Of a DNA stretch of 31,202 bases, positions 11,901 to 21,285 are shown piece by piece. The notes under the pieces are model-generated. The model searched no databases. It was given only the letters and a program-made list of their open reading frames with translations, and was not told the DNA's origin. The DNA comes from Utricularia gibba (lineage: Eukaryota > Streptophyta > Magnoliopsida > Lamiales > Lentibulariaceae): positions 1-31,202 of the forward strand of contig NEEC01000331.1 in assembly GCA_002189035.1 (NCBI GenBank), in the 5' to 3' direction. Made by a program: the position numbers and the translations under genes. The number at the start of each line of letters is the position of its first letter. The first letter of the stretch is position 1.

Positions 11901-14900
11901 CACGCACGTTGACAACCCGATGGCGTGCCGCATAAAGAAGAAAAAGAAAAAGAAAAAAAAAAAAGGGATGCAACACGAGGACTTCCCAGGGGGTTAGAAA
12001 ATTCGGTGTGCCACGAGGGCAAGAGGGGTTTTCACGTGGCACCGACGGCGCGCCGCTGCACGCGTTGACAACCGATGGCGTGCCGCATAAAGAAGAAAAA
12101 GAAAAGAAAAAAAAAAAAGGGATGCAACAGGACTTCCCAGGGGGTTAGAAAATTCGGTGTGCACGAGGGCAAGAGGGGTTTTCACGTGGCACCGACGCGC
12201 GCGCCGCTGCACGCACGTTGACAACCCGATGGCGTGCCGCATAAAGAAGAAAAAGAAAAAGAAAAAAAAAAAAAGGGATGCAACACGAGGACTTCCCAGG
12301 GGTTAGAAAATTCGGTGTGCCACGAGGGCAAGAGGGGTTTTCACGTGGCACGACGCGCGCGCCGCTGCACGCACGTTGACAACCCCGATGGCGTGCCGCA
12401 TAAAGAAAAAAAAGAAAAAAAAAAAAAAAAAAGGATGCAACGAGACTTCCAGGGGGTTAGAAAACGGTGTGCCACGAGGGCAAGAGGGGTTTTCACGTGG
12501 CACCGACGCGCGCGCCGCTGCACGCACGTTGACAACCCGATGGCGTGCCGCATAAAGAAGAAAAAGAAAAAGAAAAAAAAAAAAAAGGGATGCAACACGA
12601 GGACTTCCCAGGGGGTTAGAAAATTCGGTGTGCCACGAGGGCAAGAGGGGTTTTCACGTGGCACCGACGCGCGCGCGCGCACGCGTTGACAACCGATGGC
12701 GTGCATAAAGAAAAAAAAGAAAAAGAAAAAAAAAAAAAAGGGGATGCAACACGAGGACTTCCCAGGGGGTTAGAAAATTCGGTGTGCCGAGGGCAAGAGG
12801 GGTTTTCACGTGGCACCGACGCGCGCGCCGCTGCACGCACGTTGACAACCCGATGGCGTGCCGCATAAAGAAGAAAAAGAAAAAGAAAAAAAAAAAAAAG
12901 GGATGCAACACGAGGACTTCCAGGGGTTAGAAAATTCGGTGTGCCACGAGGGCAAGAGGGGTTTTCACGTGGCACCGACGCGCGCGCCGCTGCACGCACG
13001 TTGACAACCCGATGGCGTGCCGCATAAAGAAAAAAAAGAAAAAAAAAAAAAAAAAAGGGATGCAAACGAGGACTTCCCAGGGGTTAGAAAATTCGGTGTG
13101 CCACGAGGGCAAGAGGGGTTTTCACGTGGCCGACGCGCGCGCCGCTGCACGCACGTTGACAACCCGATGGCGTGCCGCATAAAGAAGAAAAAGAAAAAGA
13201 AAAAAAAAAAAGGGATGCAACACGAGGACTTCCCAGGGGGTTAGAAAATTCGGTGTGCACGAGGGCAAGAGGGGTTTTCACGTGGACGCGCGCGCCGCTG
13301 CACGCACGTTGACAACCCGATGGCGTGCCGCATAAAGAAGAAAAAGAAAAGAAAAAAAAAAAAAGGGATGCAACACGAGGACTTCCCAGGGGTTAGAAAA
13401 TTCGGTGTGCCACGAGGGCAAGAGGGGTTTTCACGTGGCACCGACGCGCGCGCCGCTGCACGCACGTTGACAACCCGATGGCGTGCCGCATAAAGAAGAA
13501 AAAGAAAAAGAAAAAAAAAAAAAAGGGATGCAAACGAGGACTTCCAGGGGTTAGAAAATTCGGTGTGCCACGAGGGCAAGAGGGGTTTTCACGTGGCACC
13601 GACGCGCGCGCCGCTGCACGCACGTTGACAACCGATGGCGTGCCGCATAAAGAAGAAAAAGAAAAAAAAAAAAAAAAAAAAGGGATGCAACACGAGGACT
13701 TCCCAGGGGTTAGAAAATTCGGTGTGCCACGAGGGCAAGAGGGGTTTTCACGTGGCACCGACGCGCGCGCCGCTGCACGCACGTTGACAACCCGATGGCG
13801 TGCCGCATAAAGAAGAAAAAGAAAAAGAAAAAAAAAAAAGGGATGCAACACGAGGACTTCCGGGGGTTAGAAAATTCGGTGTGCCACGAGGGCAAGAGGG
13901 GTTTTCACGTGGCAACGCGCGCGCCGCTGCACGCACGTTGACAACCGATGGCGTGCCGCATAAAGAAAAAAAAGAAAAAGAAAAAAAAAAAAAGGGATGC
14001 AACACGAGGACTTCCCAGGGGGTTAGAAAATTCGGTGTGCCACGAGGGCAAGAGGGTTTTTCACGTGGCGACGCGCGCGCCGCTGCACGCACGTTGAGAT
14101 GGCGTGCCGCATAAAGAAAAAAAGAAAAAGAAAAAAAAAAAAAGGGATGCAACACGAGGACTTCCCAGGGGGTTAGAAAATTCGGTGTGCCACGAGGGCA
14201 AGAGGGGTTTTCACGTGTGCGCGCCGCTGCACGCACGTTGACCCGATGGCGTGCCGCATAAAGAAAAAAAGAAAAAGAAAAAAAAAAAAAAGGGATGCAA
14301 CACGAGGACTTCCCAGGGGGTTAGAAAATTCGGTGTGCCACGAGGGCAAGAGGGTTTTCACGTGGCCGACGCGCGCGCCGCTGCACGCACGTTGACAACC
14401 GATGGCGTGCCGCATAAAGAAGAAAAAGAAAAAAAAAAAAAAAAAGGGATGCAACACGCTTCCAGGGGGTTAGAAAATTCGGTGTGCCACGAGGGCAAGA
14501 GGGGTTTTCACGTGGCACCGACGCGCGCGCGCTGCAACGACAACCCGATGGCGTGCCGGAAGAAAAAGAAAAAAAAAAAAAAGGGATGCAACACGAGGAC
14601 TTCCCAGGGGTTAGAAATTCGGTGTGCACGAGGGCAAGAGGGGTTTTCACGTGGCACCGACGCGCGCGCCGCTGCACGCACGTTGACAACCCGATGGCGT
14701 GCCGCATAAAGAAGAAAAAGAAAAAGAAAAAAAAAAAAAAGGGATGCAACACGAGGACTTCCCAGGGGGTTAGAAAATTCGGTGTGCCACGAGGGCAAGA
14801 GGGGTTTTCACGTGGCACCGACGCGCGCCGCTGCACGCACGTTGACAACCGATGGCGTGCCGCATAAGAAGAAAAAAAAGAAAAAAAAAAAAAAAAGGGA

Positions 14901-15930
14901 TGCAACACGAGGACTTCCCAGGGGGTTAGAAAATTCGGTGTGCCACGAGGGCAAGAGGGGTTTTCACGTGGCACCGACGCGCGCGCCGCTGCACGCACGT
15001 TGACAACCCGATGGCGTGCCGCATAAAGAAAAAAAAGAAAAAGAAAAAAAAAAAAAGGGATGCAACACGCCAGGGGGTTAGAAAATTCGGTGTGCCACGA
15101 GGGCAAGAGGGGTTTTCACGTGGAACCGACGCGCGCGCCGCTGCACGCACGTTGACAACCGATGGCGTGCCGCATAAAGAAGAAAAAGAAAAAGAAAAAA
15201 AAAAAAAGGGATGCAACACGAGGACTTCCCAGGGGGTTAGAAAATTCGGTGTGCCACGAGGGCAAGAGGGGTTTTCACGTGGCACCGACGCGCGCCGCTG
15301 CACGCACGTTGACAACCGATGGCGTGCCGCATAAAGAAAAAAAAGAAAAAGAAAAAAAAAAAAAAAGGGATGCAACACGAGGACTTCCCAGGGGGTTAGA
15401 AAATTCGGTGTGCCACGAGGGCAAGAGGGGTTTTCACGTGGAACGACGCGCGCGCCGCTGCACGCACGTTGACAACCCGATGGCGTGCCGCATAAAGAAG
15501 AAAAAGAAAAAGAAAAAAAAAAAAAGGGATGCAACACGAGGACTTCCCAGGGGGTTAGAAAATTCGGTGTGCCACGAGGGCAAAGGGGTTTTCACGTGGC
15601 ACCGACGCGCGCCGCTGCACGCACGTTGACAACCCGATGGCGTGCCGCATAAAGAAGAAAAAGAAAAAGAAAAAAAAAAAAAAAAGGGATGCAACACGAG
15701 GACTTCCAGGGGTTAGAAAATTCGGTGTGCCACGAGGGCAAGAGGGGTTTTCACGTGCACCGACGCGCGCGCCGCTGCCGCACGTTGACAACCGATGGCG
15801 TGCCGCATAAAGAAGAAAAAGAAAAAGAAAAAAAAAAAAAGGGATGCAACACGAGGACTTCCAGGGGGTTAGAAAATTCGGTGTGCCACGAGGGCAAGAG
15901 GGGTTTTCACGTGGCACCGACGCGCGCGCG

Positions 15931-16008
15931 CCCCCACGAAAAAAAAAAAAAAAAAAAAAAAACGTGGTAACGGGGCAAAAAACAAGCTGAAACGAAAGAA
16001 TTTTTCCC
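15931..16008. other. Unique 78-bp interruption with a pure A24 run
   Basis: Satellite sequence stops inside the CG core (CGCGCGCGCG) and is replaced by CCCCCACG, 24 uninterrupted A, CGTGGTAACGGGG, CAAAAAACAAGCTGAAACG, and AAAGAATTTTTCCCA. Normal unit sequence resumes at CACGAGGGCAAG (about 16009). The A run is flanked by CCACG and CGTGG, an exact 5-bp inverted repeat. The A run lacks the interrupting G residues of the normal purine tract. It does not match the long-form inserts at 18790-20992. Its origin is not recognised; an insertion with an A tail, a foreign fragment captured during repair, or an assembly junction are all possible. Confidence 0.65.
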
Positions 16009-18789
16009 ACACGAGGGCAAGACGTGGCACCGACGCGCGCCGCTGCACGCACGTTGACAACCGATGGCGTGCCGCATAAAAAAAAAAGAAAAAGAAAAAA
16101 AAAAAAAAGGGATGCAACACGAGGACTTCCCAGGGGTTAGAAAATTCGGTGTGCCACGAGGGCAAGAGGGGTTTTCACGTGGACCGACGCGCGCGCCGCT
16201 GCACGCACGTTGACAACCCGATGGCGTGCCGCATAAAGAAGAAAAAGAAAAAGAAAAAAAAAAAAAGGGATGCAACACGAGGACTTCCCAGGGGGTTAGA
16301 AAATTCGGTGTGCACGAGGGCAAGAGGGGTTTTCACGTGGCACCGACGCGCGCGCCGCTGCACGCACGTTGACAACCCGATGGCGTGCCGCATAAAGAAA
16401 AAAAAAAAAAGAAAAAAAAAAAAAAAGGGATGCAACACGAGGACTTCCCAGGGGGTTAGAAAATTCGGTGTGCCACGAGGGCAAGAGGGGTTTTCACGTG
16501 GACCGACGCGCGCGCGCTGCACGCACGTTGACAACCCGATGGCGTGCCGCATAAAGAAGAAAAAGAAAAAGAAAAAAAAAAAAAGGGATGCAACACGTGG
16601 ACTTCCAGGGGGTTAGAAAATTCGGTGTGCCACGAGGGCAAGAGGGGTTTTCACGTGGCACCGACGCGCGCGCCGCTGCACGCACGTTGACAACCGATGG
16701 CGTGCCGCATAAAGAAAAAAAGAAAAAGAAAAAAAAAAAAAAGGGATGCAACACGAGGACTTCCCAGGGGTTAGAAAATTCGGTGTGCCACGAGGGCAAG
16801 AGGGGTTTTCACGTGGCACCGACGCGCGCGCGCTGCTGCACGTTGACAACCCGATGGCGTGCCGCATAAAGAAGAAAAAGAAAAAAAAAAAAAAAAAAAG
16901 GGATGCAACACGAGGACTTCCCAGGGGGTTAGAAAATTCGGTGTGCCACGAGGGCAAGAGGGGTTTTCACGTGGCACGACGCGCGCGCGCCGCTGCACGC
17001 ACGTTGACAACCGATGGCGTGCCGCATAAAGAAGAAAAAAAAAGAAAAAAAAAAAAAGGGATGCAACACGAGGACTTCCAGGGGTTAGAAATTCGGTGTG
17101 CCACGAGGGCAAGAGGGGTTTTCACGTGGCACCGACGCGCGCGCCGCTGCATTGACAACCGATGGCGTGCCGCATAAAGAAAAAAAAGAAAAAAAAAAAA
17201 AAAAAAAGGGATGCAACACGAGGACTTCCAGGGGGTTAGAAAATTCGGTGTGCCACGAGGGCAAGAGGGGTTTTCACGTTGCCCGGCCCGCGACGCACGT
17301 TGAGATGGCGTGCCGCATAAAGAAGAAAAAGAAAAAGAAAAAAAAAAAAAAAGGGATGCAACACGAGGACTTCCCAGGGGGTTAGAAATTCGGTGTGCCA
17401 CGAGGGCAAGAGGGGTTTTCACGTGGCCCGACGCGCGCGCCGCTGCACGCACGTTGAAACCCGATGGCGTGCCGCATAAAGAAAAAAAAAAAGAAAAAAA
17501 AAAAAAAGGGATGCAACACGAGGACTTCCAGGGGGTTAGAAATTCGGTGTGCACGAGGGCAAGAGGGGTTTTCACGGCCGACGCGCGCCGCTGCACGCAC
17601 GTTGACAACCCGATGGCGTGCCGCATAAAGAAGAAAAAGAAAAAGAAAAAAAAAAAAGGGATGCAACACGAGGACTTCCCAGGGGTTAGAAAATTCGGTG
17701 TGCCACGAGGGCAAGAGGGGTTTTCACGTGGCACCGACGCGCGCGCGCCGCTGCACGCACGTTGACAACCCGATGGCGTGCCGCATAAAGAAGAAAAAGA
17801 AAAAAAAAAAAAAAAAAAGGGATGCAACACGAGGACTTCCCAGGGGTTAGAAAATTCGGTGTGCCACGAGGGCAAGAGGGGTTTTCACGTGCACGACGCG
17901 CGCCGCTGCACGCACGTGGCCGATGGCGTGCCGCATAAAGAAGAAAAAGAAAAAGAAAAAAAAAAAAAGGGATGCAACACGTGGACTTCCAGGGGGTTAG
18001 AAAATTCGGTGTGCCACGAGGGCAAGAGGGGTTTTCACGTGGCACCGACGCGCGCGCCGCTGCACGCACGTGGATGGCGTGCCGCATAAAGAAAAAAAGA
18101 AAAAGAAAAAAAAAAAAAGGGATGCAACACGAGGACTTCCCAGGGGTTAGAAAATTCGGTGTGCCACGAGGGCAAGAGGGTTTCACGTGGCACCGACGCG
18201 CGCGCCGCTGCAGCGCACGTTGACAACCCGATGGCGTGCCGCATAAAGAAGAAAAAGAAAAAGAAAAAAAAAAAAGGGATGCAACACGAGGACTTCCCAG
18301 GGGTTAGAAAATTCGGTGTGCCACGAGGGCAAGAGGGGTTTTCACGTGGCACCGACGCGCGCGCCGCTGCACGCACGTTGACAACCGATGGCGTGCCGCA
18401 TAAAGAAAAAAAAGAAAAAGAAAAAAAAAAAAAAAGGGATGCAACACGTGGACTTCCCAGGGGGTTAGAAAATTCGGTGTGCACGAGGGCAAGAGGGGTT
18501 TTCACGTGGCACCGACGCGCGCGCCGCTGCACGCACGTTGACAACCCGATGGCGTGCCGCATAAAGAAGAAAAGAAAAAAAGAAAAAAAAAAAAGGGATG
18601 CAACACGTGGACTTCCCAGGGGGTTAGAAAATTCGGTGTGCCACGAGGGCAAGAGGGGTTTTCACGTGGCACCGACGCGCGCGCCGCTGCACGCACGTTG
18701 ACAACCCGATGGCGTGCCGCATAAAGAAGAAAAAGAAAAAGAAAAAAAAAAAAAAAGGGATGCAACACGAGGACTTCCCAGGGGGTTAG
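16009..18789. repeat. Satellite block B (~17-18 monomers)
   Basis: Regular units between the A24 interruption and the first long-form segment. The first copy is shortened (CAAGACGTGGCACC). Units with a second CACGTG at unit position 10-15 become frequent here (16594, 17978, 18445, 18604). One copy at 17277-17300 has a divergent core (CGTTGCCCGGCCCGCGACG). The last unit runs to CCCAGGGGGTTAG (18777-18789), where the first insert begins. Confidence 0.9.
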
Positions 18790-19017
18790 GGGGAGTTATG
18801 GGAATTAATGACGCAACCGATCGCGCGACCAAGTGAGGAAGCGACGCTTTGATCCGCAAGCACCCGCATCGTTTCGAAGCTCCTTTGGGCTCGCTTGTGG
18901 AGCACGAAACGATGCTGCGTCCCTCGAAACGCAGCCGCACGGGGGACGACGCAGCAGCGGCGGCGCGTGACGAAGACCGCGATCAGCGAAGATGCGAACG
19001 GATGGGCATGTGGGAGG
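18790..19017. repeat. Long-form insert 1 (228 bp)
   Basis: Non-satellite sequence lies exactly between CCCAGGGGGTTAG and TAGAAAATTCGG. Blocks shared with the other inserts: TGGGAATTAA (insert 4); GACGCTTTGATCCGC at 18843-18857 (insert 2); GCATCGTTTCGAAG and CGAAACGATGCTGCGT (insert 2); CGCAGCCGCACGGGGG and ACGACGCAGCAGCGGCG (insert 3); GCGATCAGCGA (inserts 2 and 3). It is therefore one member of a diverged family. A frame from the ATG at 18912 reads MLRPSKRSRTGDD followed by Ala, Arg and Asp-rich residues. That frame is not kept in the related copies and runs into satellite, so I do not call a gene. Confidence 0.85.
18866..18915. repeat. Two-step hairpin in insert 1
   Basis: GCATCGTTTCG (18866-18876) and CGAAACGATGC (18905-18915) are exact 11-bp inverted repeats. 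Inside them GCTCC (18879-18883) pairs with GGAGC (18899-18903), leaving a 15-base loop and a small asymmetric AA/A internal bulge. The outer arms recur exactly in insert 2 with a different inner stem. Confidence 0.75.
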
Positions 19018-19177
19018 TAGAAAATTCGGTGTGCCACGAGGGCAAGAGGGGTTTTCACGTGGCACCGACGCGCGCGCCGCTGCACGCACGTTGACAACCC
19101 GATGGCGTGCCGCATAAAGAAAAAAAGAAAAGAAAAAAAAAAAAAAAGGGATGCAACACGAGGACTTCCCAGGGGGT
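19018..19177. repeat. Single monomer between inserts 1 and 2
   Basis: A complete unit of 160 bp, from TAGAAAATTCGG through the purine tract to CCCAGGGGGT, bounded on both sides by long-form insert. Together with insert 1 it makes a long repeat unit of about 388 bp. Confidence 0.9.
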
Positions 19178-19372
19178 GGCCAATGGGATGGGGTGCACTG
19201 GCGCACCCGATTGGTGCGCGCGATGAGGCGTCAACAGACGCTTTGATCCGCGTGAAGCACCGCGCATCGTTTCGAAGGAGCCCGACGCAGGGGCTTAGCA
19301 CGAAACGATGCTGCGTTGACGAAGAGATGTTCGCGATCAGCGAAGATGCCACGAGACGGGATGGCAAGAGAC
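19178..19372. repeat. Long-form insert 2 (195 bp)
   Basis: Lies between CCCAGGGGGT and TAGAAAATTCGG, the same phase as insert 1. It has CCAATGGG near its left end and GCGCACCCGATTGGTG at 19201-19216, which contains ATTGG (CCAAT box on the other strand). It also has GACGCTTTGATCCGC (19237-19251), GCATCGTTTCGAAG, CGAAACGATGCTGCGT, GACGAAGAGATGTTCGCG and ATCAGCGAAGATG. Compared with insert 1 it lacks the CGCAGCCGCACGGGGG and ACGACGCAGCAGCGG blocks; GCGT at the edges of the missing piece suggests a direct-repeat deletion. No maintained reading frame. Confidence 0.85.
19264..19311. repeat. Two-step hairpin in insert 2
   Basis: GCATCGTTTCG (19264-19274) and CGAAACGATGC (19301-19311) are exact 11-bp inverted repeats. 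An inner stem AGCCC (19279-19283) with GGGCT (19291-19295) encloses a 7-base loop. The inner stem sequence differs from that of insert 1, yet a stem is possible in both. Confidence 0.75.
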
Positions 19373-20471
19373 TAGAAAATTCGGTGTGCCACGAGGGCAA
19401 GAGGGGTTTTCACGTGGCACCGACGCGCGCGCCGCTGCACGCACGTTGACAACCCGATGGCGTGCCGCATAAAGAAGAAAAAGAAAAAGAAAAAAAAAAA
19501 GGGATGCAACACGTGGACTTCCCAGGGTTTAGAAAATTCGGTGTGCCACGAGGGAAAGAGGGTTTTCACGTGCACGACGCGCGCGCCGCTGCAGCACGTT
19601 GACAACCCGATGGCGTGCCGCATAAAGAAGAAAAAGAAAAAAAAAAAAAAAAGGGATGCAACACGTGGACTTCCAGGGGGTTAGAAAATTCGGTGTGCCA
19701 CGAGGGCAAGAGGGGTTTTCACGTGGCACCGACGCGCGCGCCGCTGCACGCACGTTGACAACCCGATGGCGTGCCGCATAAAGAAGAAAAAGAAAAAGAA
19801 AAAAAAAAAGGGATGCAACACGTGGACTTCCAGGGGTTAGAAAATTCGGTGTGCCACGAGGGCAAGAGGGGTTTTCACGTGGCACGACGCGCGCGCCGCT
19901 GCACGCACGTTGACAACCCGATGGCGTGCCGCATAAAGAAGAAAAAGAAAAAGAAAAAAAAAAAAAAAGGGATGCAACACGAGGACTTCCCAGGGGTTTA
20001 GAAAATTCGGTGTGCCACGAGGGCAAGAGGGTTTTCACGTGGCACCGACGCGCGCGCCGCTGCACGCACGTTGACAACCCGATGGCGTGCGCATAAAGAA
20101 GAAAAAGAAAAAGAAAAAAAAAAAAGGGATGCAACACGAGGACTTCCCAGGGGGTTAGAAAATTCGGTGTGCCACGAGGGCAAGAGGGGTTTTCACGTGG
20201 CACCGACGCGCGCGCCGCTGCACGCACGTTGACAACCCGATGGCGTGCCGCATAAAGAAGAAAAAGAAAAAGAAAAAAAAAAAGGGATGCAAACGTGGAC
20301 TTCCCAGGGGGTTAGAAAATTCGGTGTGCCGAGGGCAAGAGGGGTTTTCACGTGGCACCGACGCGCGCGCCGCTGCACGCACGTTGACAACCCGATGGCG
20401 TGCCGCATAAAGAGAAAAAGAAAAAAAAAAAAAAAAAAAAAGGGATGCAACACGAGGACTTCCCAGGGGGT
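19373..20471. repeat. Satellite block C (7 monomers)
   Basis: About seven regular units between the two insert pairs. Several carry a second CACGTG at unit position 10-15 (19510, 19662, 19819). One further unit at about 20288 has the same A-to-T change with a neighbouring deletion (AAACGTGG). The final unit has GCATAAAGAGAAAAAG, a slightly different start to its purine tract. Confidence 0.9.
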
Positions 20472-20693
20472 CAGCCCAAAGCAAACTTCGGTGCCGGTGC
20501 ACTGCGTTGCGCGCGACAACATGCGTCGAAGCATAATTTCAGACCGGACGCGTGAAGCACCGCGCAAAGCGAGACGGGGCTCGCTTGGTGGAGCAAGAAC
20601 GAAAACGCAGCCGCACGGGGGGACGACGCAGCAGCGGCGCGGCGTGACGAAAGATGTTCGCGATCAGCGAGGATGGGCATTGGCAACTTGAGA
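20472..20693. repeat. Long-form insert 3 (222 bp)
   Basis: Lies between CCCAGGGGGT and AGAAAATTCGG. Shared blocks: GGTGCACTG and CGTGAAGCACCGCGC (insert 2); ACATGCGTCG (insert 4); GGGCTCGCTTG (insert 1); CGCAGCCGCACGGGG and ACGACGCAGCAGCGGCG (insert 1); GATGTTCGCGATCAGCGA (insert 2); ACTTGAGAAGAAA (insert 4). It therefore links the other three. GCATAATTTCAGACCGGACG appears unique to it. A short frame from 20654 reads MFAISEDGHWQLEKK and then enters satellite; indels relative to the other copies break any common frame. Confidence 0.85.
20567..20586. repeat. 7-bp hairpin in insert 3
   Basis: AAGCGAG (20567-20573) and CTCGCTT (20580-20586) are exact inverted repeats with a 6-base ACGGGG loop. 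It lies in the region aligned to the hairpins of inserts 1 and 2, but uses different arms, because the GCATCGTTTCG arm is not present here. Confidence 0.6.
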
Positions 20694-20854
20694 AGAAAAT
20701 TCGGTGTGCCACGAGGGCAAGAGGGGTTTTCACGTGGCACCGACGCGCGCGCCGCTGCACGCACGTTGACAACCCGATGGCGTGCCGCATAAAGAAGAAA
20801 AAGAAAAAAAAAAAAAAAAAAAAAGGGATGCAACACGAGGACTTCCCAGGGGGT
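20694..20854. repeat. Single monomer between inserts 3 and 4
   Basis: One complete 161-bp unit from AGAAAATTCGG to CCCAGGGGGT, bounded by inserts 3 and 4. It mirrors the single monomer at 19018-19177 between inserts 1 and 2. Confidence 0.9.
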
Positions 20855-20992
20855 GTAAGCTTTTGGGAATTAACGCACCCGATTGGTGTTGACATGCGTC
20901 GTGCAAAGCGGCGGCGTTAAAGAACGGGGGCAACGAAACGAAAAAGCCGCACGATGACGAAGAAGAATGAAATGGAGACGGGAAAACTTGAG
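20855..20992. repeat. Long-form insert 4 (138 bp, shortest)
   Basis: Lies between CCCAGGGGGT and AGAAATTCGG. Left part: AAGCTTTTGGGAATTAACG then CACCCGATTGGTG (shared with inserts 1 and 2). Middle: GACATGCGTCGTGCAAAGCG (shared in part with insert 3). Right: ACGAAACG, GCCGCACGATGACGAAG and ACTTGAGAAG (inserts 1 and 3). It keeps both ends of the family but has lost most of the centre, including the hairpin region. Confidence 0.82.
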
Positions 20993-21285
20993 AAGAAATT
21001 CGGTGTGCCACGAGGGCAAGAGGGGTTTTCACGTGGCACCGACGCGCGCGCCGCTGCACGCACGTTGACAACCCGATGGCGTGCCGCATAAAGAAGAAAA
21101 AAAAAAGAAAAAAAAAAAAAGGGATGCAACACGAGGACTTCCCAGGGGGTTAGAAAATTCGGTGTGCCACGAGGGCAAGAGGGGTTTTCACGTGGCACGA
21201 CGCGCGCGCCGCTGCACGCACGTTGACAACCCGATGGCGTGCCGCATAAAGAAAAAAGAAAAAGAAAAAAAAAAAAGGGATGCAA

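Larger units (their letters stand above)
1..15930. repeat. Satellite block A (~100 monomers)
   Basis: Uninterrupted head-to-tail units. Almost all carry the CACGAGG version of the 5' motif; only one (10404) has CACGTGG there. Intact copies alternate with copies carrying one or a few short deletions. Strongly shortened copies lie near 300, 2303, 2398, 3013, 7129-7184, 8414, 8871, 9898, 10326 and 14218. No insert, gene or RNA gene is seen in this block. Confidence 0.93.

Noticed and set aside
18781-18794. Telomere-like GGGGGTTAGGGGGAG, and GGGGTTTT once per monomer (ciliate-type telomere word)
   Set aside because: TTAGGG occurs once, at the join of satellite and insert 1, and GGGGTTTT is a single word inside each unit with no tandem run. 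Neither makes a telomeric tract.
18787-19020. Target-site duplication (TTAG/GTAG) around insert 1 as evidence for transposition
   Set aside because: Only three bases match, inserts 2-4 do not show it, and no terminal inverted repeats are present; shared phase among all four inserts explains the boundary better.
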